From NCBI GenBank assembly GCA_037367355.1, contig CM074704.1, forward strand, positions 1,116,001 to 1,180,000: DNA of 64,000 nucleotides, given 5' to 3'. The translations under genes and the position numbers were made by a program. Positions 33,240 through 44,714 of the stretch are shown here, piece by piece. Each line of letters opens with the position of its first letter. Positions within the stretch are counted from its first letter, which is position 1. This DNA is from Neoscytalidium dimidiatum (Eukaryota; Ascomycota; Dothideomycetes; Botryosphaeriales; Botryosphaeriaceae). Under the pieces are notes generated by a model. The model was not told the DNA's origin. It did no database searches and was given only the letters and a program-made list of their open reading frames with translations.

Positions 33240-35007
33240 GCTTGCAGTAGCTCGAAGTTCTGGTCGAGGGTCCTTTCTGCTGGACGACGCAGCTCACATG
33301 TTGAAACGGTGGTTCAGACGCTGTGCACAAGGCACGCGGGGGGAAATTCGATAGTCTGCAGTGGCGAACGGACAGACAGCCTTCTGCAAAGCAGACTTAA
33401 GGGGAGCATGCAACCTTTCGGGTTCGCAATTGTCTCCGTTAACTTTCAACATGGAAATACACGGACCGAACGCTGCGGCTCATCAGGCGACATGGAGGGC
33501 GGCGTACGTGCGGACGGGTATGTTGCCGAATCAAAAAGGGAAAAAGGTTGGCGGTGAGCCAAGTGTACGACGCAACACCACAATTGCGCGACGCGGCACG
33601 AAAAAAGGTACGGTGGGTGGGAGCTGGGCCGATCGCTGACAGCAGTCGTCCCGGTAAGCTAGTCTGCGCAAAAAGCTTAACTTCGGAGTCTCCACATAGC
33701 CAGGTATCGTAGACTCGGCGCGGACGCGGAGCGGCGCAAAAAAGAGCAAAAAAAAAAAAAAAAAAGAGGCTACACGGTGTTCGAAATACAACAGTAGAGG
33801 AAGGGCCAGGCTGTGGTGCATGCGCAGGGCGCACAGCGTTGGATGTAGAGCGCCATCGCCACTAAGTGTTCTTTTCCCCGAGGCCGAGGGGCGAGGAGCG
33901 AGGAGCGTACACGTCGGCCGACCATCGGCGATAAGATAAAAGATTAGATGTCTGGGCAGTTACCATGGTGTCAACAACCAGCCCCTGGTCGCTTAATTAC
34001 CGCATATTTAAAGGGGTCTTACCCCGCTTCTTAGCCGCTACCCCTTCATCCACTTCGCTAGCAGGGGCCAGAGGGGGTTGGGGTGGAGTGGAGTGAAGAG
34101 GATTAGGTGAGCGAGGAGCGTAAGAAAGAGTTTTCAGCAGGCCCCCTCGCTTATCGGATTAAAGTCGGAACGCCGAAGAATCGCCGTTGGTCGGCCGACC
34201 TGCATTCACAGGAGCGAGCGAAGGTCGGTCAGCAAGCAGCGTACAGCGAGCATCTGGAGCGCGGATCTGGGCCGTGGGGTGTTGCACTCACTTAGTCTCA
34301 GCTCCAGCACTAGACCCTTGCAGCCCACATGCCGTTAGCCGCATGCAAATTGCTAATGCCATTGTCGTTCGTTCCCCGCGCCGCCCAGCGCCATCGGGCG
34401 TGAACTTGTCACTCGTCGATCTGCGCCTGCGATCATGCCTTTCCCGTCCGGACATCGCGGCCGAAGCGCCCGTGGCCCGGCCGGTCTGCCCACCTTAAGC
34501 CCGGACTCCACCGCCTGGCTCTTGGGCCCTTTGCCCGACCAGGTATCGCCTCTATTCCCTGCCGCTCGCCCCAGCCCTAGCAGCTCTCTAAAACGGATGA
34601 CTCCCATGCAGCCTGCCTTTGGCAACGTCTGTCGTCGTCGTCGTCGTCGTCGTCTTTTGATTTTTGGTTCACCCTTCTGCACCCTCAATCCTCGCTCACT
34701 CCTTAGTCTTCAACTGCGAGCTTTCACAAGCCCTTCTCATTCTCCTTGATCTTTCTATCAATATCTTCTCCACCTCCCTTTTCTCCCAGTCAAGGACGAG
34801 ACAAAAAAAAAAAGAAAGAGTCATCTACAAAGCGTCCCTCTCGGCCTTTTCCGTTATCTCCGCGCCCAAGCACGCACCTCCATATTCGCCGCTCGCATTG
34901 CCGGCGCAATTAAAAAAAAAAAAAAAAAAGCACAACCAAGAGACGTCAATAGACCCTGCCCACTGTCTGCGAGCTGCAAGCAACCCCATTCCTACAACGC
35001 CTACCAA
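33240..35007. other. Intergenic 1.8 kb with simple-sequence tracts
   Basis: This lies between ALG12 and the MFS exporter. It contains A tracts at about 33748-33765 and 34911-34930 and eight GTC triplets at 34631-34654. Open frames are short and biased. It probably holds the ALG12 3' UTR and a long promoter/5' UTR for the MFS gene. I see no gene. Confidence 0.5.
34631..34654. repeat. (GTC)8 trinucleotide microsatellite
   Basis: Eight uninterrupted GTC units lie in the upstream region of the MFS exporter gene. Confidence 0.9.
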
Positions 35008-37242
35008 ATGTCGCCAGCAATCGACGATGCACCAAAGAATACAGCAGCCGCCGTCGAACCCGAGACCGAGGCTGGAACGGGCGCCTCCGTCACCGCTTCC
35101 ACTCCTGAGAATGCAGTCATCCCTCCGAATGCGGCTACCCTAGACCATGGCAAGGAGCCAAATGCCCCACCGGCGTCGACATCAGCCCCCGCTGAAAGGA
35201 CGTTCGGTGAGCACCCTGGGGAGCCGGAGAAGGAGCGAAGCAAGGCTAAAATTGCCGTCATCATGTTCGCGCTTGGAGTACGTATTGCCTTCGTCAATTC
35301 TGTGAATTGTTGAGCAAAGATCGCGTGCCCAGCATCCTGAAGGGAATCCGGAGTGTAAAGTTCGGATTAGGTTCAGCCGCTCTGCTAGAATCCGAAAACG
35401 CTGGGAGCTCGCAGGAGACCTGGTACCGAATCTCGGTTCCATTGCTTCAACCTCATGAAGAGAGATGTATATGATATACTTGGTCTTCGCGCTTAACCCC
35501 CCACCGGAATAGTGCTGGAGACGCAAATACTATTGGCCGGGGAATGATAGGAACTTGACTAACATCTACAGATGGCAGTGTTTCTTGCAGCAATGGACAT
35601 CACAATCATCACTACCGCTCTTCCAACCATCAGCGCTCACTTTCGATCCGCTGCCGGCTACACCTGGATTGGCTCTGCCTTCAACCTCGCCGCGGCCGCT
35701 TCGACGCCGATCTGGGGCAAAGTCTCGGACATATTTGGCCGCAAGCCGGTTCTCTTGGTTGCGAACATCGTCTTCTTTGTGGGCTCTCTAATCGCCGCCC
35801 TCGCTGTCAGCATCGGCATGTTGATCGCGGCTCGCGTGATCCAAGGTATCGGAGGCGGCGGTCTAATCATTCTGGTCAACATCGTGATCAGCGACCTCTT
35901 CTCGATGCGGAGCCGAGGCCAGTACTTTGGTATCATTGGAATGGTTTGGGCGCTGGCGTCTGCACTGGGGCCGGTCATCGGAGGAGCGCTGACGCAGAAA
36001 GTTTCGTGGAGGTGGTGCTTCTACATCAACCTGCCGCTCGACGGGCTCGCCTTTGCCATCATACTCTTCTTTCTCGACGTCCACACGCCACGCACCCCGA
36101 TTCTGACCGGCCTGCGCGCCATCGACTGGTCCGGCTCGCTGACCGTCATCGGCGGCACCGTCATGCTCCTGCTCGGCCTCGAGTTTGGTGGCGTGATCCA
36201 TCCGTGGTCATCCGCCATAGTCATCTGCCTCATTATATTCGGTATCGTCACCATTGGCATTTTCCTCCTGCTAGAATGGAAAGTCGCGTCTTACCCAATC
36301 ATGCCACTGCGCCTGTTCAACAGCAGGTCCAACCTCGCTGCTCTAGGCGCCTGTTTTATTCACGGTTTCGTATTCATCTCCGCAACCTACTACCTCCCAC
36401 TCTACTATCAAGCTGTGAGAGGTGCCGGGCCCATTTTGTCAGGCGTCTACCTCCTTGCGTTCGCCTTCTCGCTTTCCGTCACCTCTGCGTGCACGGGCAT
36501 CGTAATCAAGAAAACCGGCGCTTACCTCCCTTGCATCCTGTTCGGCTTCAGCGTTATGACGCTCGGTTATGGCCTCTATACCGATATCGATGCCAACTCC
36601 TCCTGGGCCAAGATCATCCTCTACCAGATCGTCGCGGGCATCGGTGTCGGTCCCAATTTCCAGTCTCCGCTGATCGCTCTGCAAGCCCACGTGCACCCAC
36701 GCGACATCGCCACCGCCACGGCGACGTTCGGCTTCACGCGAAACCTCGCCACAGCCACCTCCGTCGTGATTGGCGGCGTCGTATTCCAGAATGAGATGCA
36801 GAAGCACCAAGCCCGTCTATCCGCCGTGCTGGGCCCCCGGCTGGCGTCGCAGCTCGCTGGCGGATCGGCGGGAGCTAATACCGAGCTCGTGGACGCACTG
36901 CCACCGGGCCAGAGGGAGATCGCGCGCGAGGCCTTTGCGGACAGCCTGGGCAAGATGTGGATTATGTACGTCTGTTTTGCGGGCGCAGGGTTGTTGGTCA
37001 GCCTGTTGATCAGGAGGAAGAAGTTGGCACGAACGCACCAGGAGCAGCGCACGGGCGTCGAGGAAGAGGAGAGAAGGAGGAAGGCGCTTAAGGGGCAGGA
37101 GGCAGCCGAGAAGAGGAAGAGTGCAGGAGCAACAAGCGCGGGCGATGTCGAGAGTAACGTCGGAACAGGTATGCTAGAGAAAGAGGGGGAGGTCGAGGCA
37201 GAGGGGGGTAGTAGTGCAAGTGCGAAGGAATTGGGCGCTTAA
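35008..37242 (+). CDS. MFS transporter, 14-TM DHA2-type (multidrug/amino acid exporter)
   Basis: The exons are 35008-35277 and 35572-37242, giving 646 residues. The first 75 or so residues are a hydrophilic, Ala/Glu/Pro-rich cytosolic tail. TM1 is interrupted by the intron and reads AKIAVIMFALG then MAVFLAAMDITIITTALPTI, with the DHA2 motif D1-like AAMDITIITTALPTI. Motif A follows (GKVSDIFGRKPVLL), then RVIQGIGGGG (motif B) and ALGPVIGGALTQ (motif C, antiporter signature). About 14 hydrophobic helices can be counted. The C-terminal tail is long and charged. The closest families are fungal Fnx1/Vba vacuolar basic amino-acid transporters and multidrug exporters; the substrate cannot be settled. 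The 294-nt intron is the longest confident one in this window. No biosynthetic cluster adjoins it. Confidence 0.9.
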
Positions 37243-37556
37243 CGACGATGATGATTCGTATGGAAAAAGAGGGGTCACACTTCTTAGCATATCCACATAA
37301 ACAGCCAATTTTTGGCACTGACGTTTTTTGGCTGCATCGAAGGGAAGAGGTAATTGGGCTATACGCAAGGAGTATACGGCGAAACTCTACGATAAGCAGT
37401 ACATCCTGCACGGGGGAAAAGGGAAACGTACAAAAGACTGAATGAACAAAAGGCCATGCGTCTTTCCTTTCCGTCTGATCCAAATCACGCCCTCTACATA
37501 CCCCGATTCGTCACTATAAACGAAAATCACCGCCAAAAAAAAAAAGAAAAAGAAAA

Positions 37557-37756
37557 ATGAAATCCCTAACTCCAGCCTCTGCCACCTACCTTCTAGCTAC
37601 CATGGTCCTAATCTGGTTTACCGACTCGGTGAGTCTAATCCTCCTTCCTCTCTGCCTCCAAACACTAAATCGTCTCAAAAGGTCTCGTTCGACTCCGACA
37701 ACTACATCGGATCCCCGATCTATGGCAGTGAAAACGGAGGAGGGGTCGATGATTAG
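37557..37756 (+). CDS. Possible small secreted peptide
   Basis: ATG at 37557 opens a short hydrophobic, signal-peptide-like stretch (MKSLTPASATYLLATMVLIW). A consensus GTGAGT donor follows at 37629. Splicing 37629-37681 (53 nt, AAAAG acceptor) gives a 48-residue product with mature part VSFDSDNYIGSPIYG ending GGGVDD. Unspliced reading gives 103 residues ending LVYRDIGWCK. No homolog is recognised and the ORF is short, so this is a tentative call based on the signal-like start and the intron. Confidence 0.25.
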
Positions 37757-39347
37757 CAGAAGCTGCGAGACCGGGTCTTACCTGGAAGTCAATCTGACTG
37801 CTCTTAACAACAGCGCGGTCGGTGCACACTCAATTTTGGTCTATCGTGATATCGGCTGGTGCAAATAGAAACACTCTGCCGAAGCCAACGCTGAAGTCAA
37901 GCTGGAGGCCCTCTCCTTGCTAGAACTCCTGATACCAATACATGCATGGAACTAATTCTTCTTCGGTCCTGTCCTTTACATGCTTAGGTTTCCCTGGCCC
38001 TCCCCATTCGTGAATCGCTTGTGTGGTACCGAGCGCAAACAAGCTCTTTTGCCCACATAATTGTCTAAAAGAAGATGTTTAGCCAAGCTCTATGGTTTCT
38101 TGATTTTGCGTCTCGCTTTCAAGGGTGGCGGTCCTCGGCTTCATCATGGTCACTTAAGTGCTTCTCCAAATATGCAGATAGCATACGATCGGCATGCTGC
38201 TCCCTTGATCAGTGTCCACGCGGGGATCCCCTGTTGATCAGGACATGATAATCCTGTCTGTAGGTTTGGATAGGCGGAAGGGTGCTCCATTAACACCAAA
38301 AGAAGGGAAATGTTGTTTGGGGGGTGGGGGCGGCCTTAGTCCCGTCCAAAAAAACACTACTGCAATCCTCTAGGTGTCGTGCGTGTATATGTATATGTGG
38401 TACTTAGCCTGTTCTATCCTATGCACCTGAACTTGAGAGGCATCTTCATGATGACAAGACTTCGAAAATGCTCTATCAAACTTCCGTATTTGGCGACTAT
38501 ACACATCACTGGCCGAGGCTGAAATATGCAACATAACTTCGAACTTCACCATTGTGTATTTTCCCCACTCCGTGAAAACTATGCTGCTAGCCTAATGATT
38601 ATCCGAAAATATTGCGGGCCAAGTATGCAGATAATAACGTTCGTGCATCTGGTGATTTTCCAGCCTACCGTTTTCGAGGTTATGTAGAGCGATTTACCTA
38701 TAGATCTGAATGACGACTTAGTCCTGCGCTATCAGGCCTCAATTGGGTTTTCCTGTGAGTCCCATACGTTGCCCCGACGACCTAACTGAGCGGCAATAGA
38801 TATTATCCACAGAATCCTATAGATTAACCTCGCTGATAAGGACTATTGAAAAGACTATATTTACCTCTCAGTCCTCGCTATCACCACTTTAGAAACCATG
38901 AGACTCGAATCATCGATATAAATCAAGGCAGCTATACCGAATATATTCAGTACGATAAGGCTTTGTCTCTTAATATCCTTTCTAGTAGAGATACACATCC
39001 ATCATCCGCAAAAGAGTATCACCCAAACTGAGAGGTGACGAACGGGTTCCTTAGTATCCTCAGCGTCCCCAAGGTCGCAACCCGGCTATAGCGCCAAGAG
39101 TTACTTCTCGACGCCTGCCTTGATAAATCTTAGCAGGTTAGCTAATCGGGTACGTAAACAGCCACATGAACAGCATCGTCGCCAAAGCCACACACGACAT
39201 ATGCTTTAAGCGTTCTGACTACTAATTAGTAAGCACAAATTCAAGTTCATCGTTTCATTTAAGCCTTTTTTTTTTTTTGTTTTTGTATCATCTCCATATA
39301 TGTCGTCCCGCACGTCGAAGGGAGGGGGTTGCAGTAATGTGGAGGAA

Positions 39348-39400
<53 letters not shown>

Positions 39401-39461
39401 AAAAATAAAAATGAAAATTGGTATCTTGGCCGAAGAAAATACTGAATAGCCTCGCTTGCAA
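37757..39461. other. Intergenic 1.7 kb, partly AT-rich, no gene seen
   Basis: Only short open frames occur. The sequence is visibly AT-richer between about 38560 and 39050 than its surroundings, and it ends in an (AC)21 microsatellite. No transposon feature was recognised. Confidence 0.5.
39353..39394. repeat. (AC)21 dinucleotide microsatellite
   Basis: Twenty-one uninterrupted AC units are followed by an A-rich (AAAAT)n-like tract. The repeat lies about 70 bp beyond the PTA1 stop codon. Confidence 0.95.
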
Positions 39462-41996
39462 TCATTCCATCTTCACCTCACTGGAGGCAGCACCATTCGG
39501 CGACTCCTGAAGAATATAAGGTCGCCATCTATTGAGCAGTTTGGTGGTCAAGCCCTTCGCGCCGTCATCTATGTGGTTCTGTTAGCTCCGTAGAGTTCCG
39601 CAGAGAACGAATATACTTACAATTCCTCCATAGATCCTCAACAGCGTCAATGCACTGATCCCGTACGGGTGGCCTCATGAGTATGAGATAACTACGACGG
39701 TTCGTCAACACCTGCAATGTAACACTACGCCTGTGAAACTCACTGTATTGCGTTGACTGCAAGGATGATTCTCTCCGGGTCCCTGGCAAGACCCTTCACG
39801 CGATCAAGCATGCCGGGGACTAGCTCTGGCACCTCTGACAAAAATCGGATCAGGACCTTGTCCTTAGCGTCAAGATAGGGGAGGATCCCATCGAGGACCT
39901 TAAGAGCCCATTTTTCGTAATGCAGTGTCGGCTCGATTTCGAGGGCTTGGGACTGTAAGCGGTCGTTGTACCACTCTTCGCAGAGCCAGGATATTGCAAC
40001 GTCTATTCGGCGCCTGAAGTCCTCGAGAACGTAAATGTAGAGTGCATCACGGATGGCGTTGCTAATAGAGAAGGCTCCTTTGCGGGCAATATCGCCGTCC
40101 TCCGACTTGACAAAACCACCATCTAAGCCAGCCGAAGCGCGTGTTGCCAAGCGCGTGATGACCGTAACCCAAGCATCACGATCGTAGCTGCTGGCAGCCA
40201 GGCGATTAAAACCGTGCTTCTGAGCCTTCCCTCGACCAGGGTCATCTAAAGCAGTCATGATACCGAAAACACGGTTGATAGTTCCTTTGCTATACTCTAC
40301 CGTCTCTTGTTCCGTAAGAGCTGGCGGTGGCGCTAAAATGAACGTTCCCAGTGCCATATCTGGTGGCCGATTCAAAGCATTTGCATTTGACGATGCGTTG
40401 TCCAGCTTGTTTAGAATCTGTTCAGCGTCTTCGGCTGGCTGAAAGACCGGCTCATAGTCGTCATCCTCATCAATAACCGGGGATTTCTGTGTAGCAGCGG
40501 TGGCAGCATCGAGGGCATTTCTAGGTTGAGATCTACTCAATGACAAGTATCGGGATCTGACGGCCTATGTGACTGTCAAGAGAGTTTTCCGTGATATGAA
40601 AGGGACAGACTCACGTTGATAGCGTTGTCCAATTGCGTTTTATCAATAGAATTCAGGATAGGTACGAGAATGCGGACAACGAGGTCTATGGGAATAGCTT
40701 GCACGTCAAAATTTTTGGATCCTTCGTCCTGTGTCAACGTGTAGAGCTGTGCGTAGCTCACTGGCCCAGAACCTAATGGAGGAACTCCTGGCGGAGTTGG
40801 GGCTGCTACTGGAACGTCGGCTCCCAGACGTTGTCTTTTGGCTTGATCAAGACCATCGGTGGGCTCGATTGGCGCGGGTCTCTTGCGGGTTGTCTCTTCA
40901 AAAATCTCTATGCGAGTATGGTGTAGCCTATCGATGTGCTGCTGTATCCTCGGGGCTAGAGGGTGATTCGGGTTTCTGGTCATTTAGATGGATGGATGAT
41001 TACAGTGGGCTAGTACGGTAACTTACTTCTTCACGACATTCAAGAGCAGAGCACGTACAGTACGCTCCATGGACTTGACCATCACCTTGATCTTAGGAGT
41101 CATGGGGGAATTGGCGAGCTTGAGGGGGTTGAAATTGAGCACTGTGGACACAATCTTATTGGCGATGGAAGCGCGTGTGCGGATGAGACTGCCTAGGCTG
41201 TTTAGGGTGGCAGTGATAAGAAGAGCATCGCTGAATACAGTCAGTATAAACTTAAAACAGAGAGACCAATGTTCCAACCTTATTTCGTCCTGCAAGATAC
41301 TCAACAACCTATCTAGCAGTCCTGATGCCTCAGCCTCCAGGTTGGGAGGCGGTATAAGGGGATGGTCGCGTGGGACAAGGGCCAAGGAGATCTCATTGTG
41401 TTCGGGGCGCTGCTGCGTGTCAGAAAGACGGGCGAGGTCTCACGGGGAGGGAGTGCGCACGCGTGGGTCGGCAATCAGGCCGGGAGTTTGGGTCTGGACG
41501 ACGCGCTGCACGAACTTGATGCAGCAGATACGAACGCCAGGAGGCGCGGTGTCCATACGGCGTAGGATATTTGACTTGATTTGAGCCATCTTCTGCCAGT
41601 TGGAAGCATCGTGGGGATTGCCGATACTGCAAGAGGTGAGCGGACAGCGGGCAGGCGGGCATAGGCGCGGGCTTACATGTATCGGAACAGCAACGGGTAG
41701 ATGCTCGCAGCTGCTTGAACAGCAGCCTTGACAACGGCAACATCCTCAGCAGGTTGGTCTAGGAACTCGCGCAGCTTGTCGAGAACGAGCAGACTGAGCT
41801 GCTGCTTCTGGTCGGCGGGCAACAGCGGCGAGGCGAAAGTCTCCGCTAGGAACTCGGCGCCCCATCTGCGCAGCTCAACGTCGGCGCTCTGGCCGATGAT
41901 GGGCAGGATGCTGGGAACAATGGCCGGGTAGTTCGCCGGATTATTGAGCACGACCTCGCGCGCCTGGCGGAGTTGTTCCGTTATGCTGGGCTCCAT
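39462..41996 (-). CDS. PTA1: Pta1/symplekin, mRNA cleavage and polyadenylation factor scaffold
   Basis: Pta1/symplekin is the scaffold of the cleavage and polyadenylation factor in the nucleus, bridging Ssu72 and other subunits. Eight exons give 727 residues: 41677-41996, 41461-41626, 41279-41412, 41027-41230, 40615-40975, 39744-40564, 39621-39691 and 39462-39568. The N-terminal HEAT-type region (LRRWGAEFLAETFASP, ICCIKFVQRVVQTQTP, LITATLNSLGSLIRTR) matches the symplekin/Pta1 N-terminal domain. A linker with KRPAPIEPTDGLDQAKRQR follows. The C-terminal part carries MRPPVRDQCIDAVEDLW, a hallmark near the end of fungal Pta1. Introns are 46-53 nt. Two (donors GTTGGA and GTGCGC) are weak matches but restore frame. 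The gene diverges from COA3 across 337 bp. Confidence 0.9.
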
Positions 41997-42333
41997 TTGA
42001 GCTAGCTATTGGCAGCCAGTCTATGCGCGCAACACGTCCATGGGCCGCACGCGACAAGCGTGAGAAGAGAATGTGGCGCGACGAGCGGTTCGGGGTTCGA
42101 AAAGCTTGCGAGCACAGGGCGGCGACACGGGCACGCGAGTGAGCGGTGGTGATGGTGGACGGTGTTGCAGACAAGGAAAGCTGCAAGCTGCCGCGGTCTG
42201 GAGCTTGTAGCGCATGTAACGGAGCGGAGCGGGCCAAGTCCGCTCGACAACGTGAGCAAAAAGAGGGTCCCGACATGACTGCTGATCGGACCGCCGCCGA
42301 CACCATCACCAGCCCTCACCTGCCAACAACACC
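41997..42333. promoter_or_regulatory. Compact divergent promoter, PTA1 / COA3
   Basis: The two start codons are 337 bp apart on opposite strands, so promoter elements are shared or interleaved. No specific site was assigned. Confidence 0.6.
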
Positions 42334-42663
42334 ATGGCGTATGTTCTGCCTGCTGCTTTACGGTCCTGCAACCCGCTCACAGCGCCCGCAGTATTCCACG
42401 CTCATCCTATTACGATAAGCACTACCGACAGTCGCCCGCCCTGATCCGCGCGCGCCAGCCCTACTTGGTCAAGAACATTCTCACTGGCGCCGCAATCTTC
42501 AGCTTCGCCATTGGCGTCTGTAGGTTGTCCTCATAGTTCAGCACACATGTTCTCTTGCTGATGCTCCAAAGATGCCTTCACCATTCGCGCCGTCTCGCAA
42601 GACGAGTTCGAGGATGTCAAGGTGCCCGACAAGCCCGCTCGCCTGCCGCATGCCAGCTCATAG
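42334..42663 (+). CDS. COA3: Cytochrome c oxidase assembly factor Coa3
   Basis: Coa3 is a small inner-mitochondrial-membrane protein that couples Cox1 synthesis to complex IV assembly. The exons are 42334-42338, 42383-42519 and 42572-42663, giving 77 residues. The protein reads MAARSIPRSSYYDKHYRQ, then SPALIRARQPYLVKNILTG. A single membrane helix follows (AAIFSFAIGVYAFTI), with the conserved tail VSQDEFEDVKVPD. This matches the Coa3/CCDC56 pattern of basic segment, one helix and acidic tail. The first coding exon is only 5 nt (ATG GC) before a consensus GTATGT donor, and the intron is just 44 nt. A different frame from the same ATG runs into a stop, so splicing is required. Confidence in family is high. 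Confidence 0.9.
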
Positions 42664-42965
42664 GCGCCACCTCTGCGTATAACCTTGCTCTTCGACCTGC
42701 TCTACACTTCTGGCCTCACACAATTGGCGTTATGGAACAATAGTGGCCCCTTGCTCTGCAAAAATGCATTGAATTGGACCTCCGCGCATACTGTCCGCTC
42801 AGTCTTCTATATTCGAATGGTGTCTCGAGTAGAGCTTTTACCACATCAAAGCTTCGCTTCGCCGGCTGCGTGCATTCTTGTGGAATGAAACATCTCCGGT
42901 CAGTTGTGGCCAAGCACATCCGCATGTCTACCCCGTTCGCGTCACGTAAATTCTCAACGACTCAA
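42664..42965. other. Convergent intergenic region, COA3 / Dal5-type permease
   Basis: About 300 bp lie between tail-to-tail genes. I see nothing beyond the expected 3' UTRs. Confidence 0.55.
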
Positions 42966-44714
42966 CTAAATCGTAAACCGGAAACCCTCCTGTCCCGAAA
43001 TTAGCCAAATCTAGCTGAGGATCACAAGACGTCTTGCACACTCACCGTCCTTTCAAGTATTTTCAGGCCGCGCTTTTGCGCTTTGTTGGCAATAGTAAAG
43101 TATAACGAGAATACGCCAACAATGCCGACCATTAGTATGTGCGAGCTACCGTAGCGAATTAGCACAAGCTCCAAATTTTGCAAAGACGCTGACGAACCCG
43201 ATTGAGACCCATATGGCGGTGCGATATCTTGGTGCTTCGTTGCTGCGGACAATGTAACTGCCTGCAATACCGCCGGCTCCGTTGAACGCAGTGCAAATGG
43301 CTGCAGTGAACACCCGCTTCCATTGTCTGCATGTCGTGTAAGCAAGAGCTACGAATGAGCGGTGAAGTATAATACCCGACGATATTGTTCGCTTGATATG
43401 CCATCAGAGCTGCCCAGTTCGCAACGTAGGCACCCGTCGCGAGATATGTCCCCACATATCTGACAGTGACTTGCCTGGCCAAGCCCAACATACAGAAACC
43501 GACAACCACGCAGACACAATTGAAGGTGATTATTGGACCACGCACACGATACTTATCTCCAATCAAGGATGAGAGCAACGCTGGTACGACTGCATAGTAG
43601 TAAGGTGGTGCCGATAGGAGGATAGAAGCATTGGATGAAAAGCCCATGCCGCTCTGCAGGATTATGGGCAGGAAATATGACAATGCTGTGCTGACAATGT
43701 TTTGCAGGAAGAAAAGGCAGCAAAGCCCGTAGATCTTCGGATCAAATGCGTGGACGAGGACTTTTCTAATCGCCAACTGGTCTGCCTGCACGTCGGCACG
43801 GTCTCGCTGGATGCGGCTGGCAGCTATGGCACTCTCTTCCTTCGATAGAAACTTGAAGCTGCGATGAGAATACTCTGGGAAGTCCACAATCCACCAGTAC
43901 GTGATGATACCGATGAAACACGTAATGGAGCCTTGGACAACGAACATCCATCGCCATCCTTCAAGCCCAGCGTAGCCGTTTAAGTGGTTCAGGCCAAAGT
44001 TGACAATGCTGCCCGTTGCAAGAACGATAACTTGGCCGCTCTGGAGGAAAGCAAACCTCAGCTGCTGCTCTTCTCTAGTGTACCTGATTGCCCCAGTCAG
44101 TATGGATGAAACCTGCAAACAACACTATCTCCGCACCAAGTACTTATGAGGTAGCCCAATCCGGGATAGATACCAGACATGGACGCGCCGAGGAGAACTC
44201 GAAGGGCAATCATTTGCTTCCATGTCTGAATAAATCCGGTACACAAAGTGATCAGACCGAAGCAGAACGTGATGAAACTGAACCAGCGGCGCGGCCCGAA
44301 CGTCCGCACTGCTATGGTTGAAGGCAGCTGAAAAGCGATACTCGTAACGGTGAAAATAAAGATTGCCACAGAATATCGGTTGCCTCTATCAAGGTCCAGA
44401 TCGGACAGCATTGAGGTGACAGAGGCGCTGGATATGACGCCGCTGTCGAGAAGGTTGAGGCTGCACAGGATTCCAGCAATGGTACAAAGGCGAAGGTCGA
44501 CTTTCAAGCGGATCTGTCGCTCGAAAATTGCCTGCCCATCGTCCGGTAGCTCTGGCACTGCATCGGCGTCCCGATCGATATCGGCTGGGTCCGCGTTCGT
44601 AGTGATTTTGGACGTCGGCATCACAGCGGACCGAACGAGCGTTGGGGATGGATGATCCAGGGTGCCGTAGGAACTCGAAGACTGCTGCTTGTGCGACAGA
44701 AGTGCTGCGGACAT
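42966..44714 (-). CDS. MFS anion:cation symporter, Dal5/allantoate permease family
   Basis: Plasma-membrane permeases of this family take up allantoate, nicotinate, pantothenate, biotin precursors or related organic anions. The exons are 44137-44714, 43376-44083, 43198-43326, 43046-43145 and 42966-42989, giving 512 residues with 12 likely TM helices. Features include the hydrophilic N-tail, then LCTIAGILCSLNLLDSGVIS (TM1) and GIYPGLGYLISTWY followed by TREEQQLRFAF (the family pattern of Tyr-x-x-x-Glu after TM4). Later come GWRWMFVVQGSIT and the APRYRTA segment before the last helices. The final exon is 24 nt and supplies EGFRFTI, matching the EGFRYTL-like ending common in this family; without it the frame runs to a stop at 43022. 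Introns are 49-56 nt. The exact substrate is not determinable. Confidence 0.88.

Noticed and set aside
35946..36794. 282-codon open frame overlapping the MFS exporter in another frame.
   Set aside because: It lies wholly within the clearly conserved transporter exon and is a shadow of it, rich in His/Arg/Pro.
39206..39465. Open frames made of alternating Cys-Val across the AC repeat.
   Set aside because: They are pure products of the dinucleotide repeat and have no coding signal outside it.
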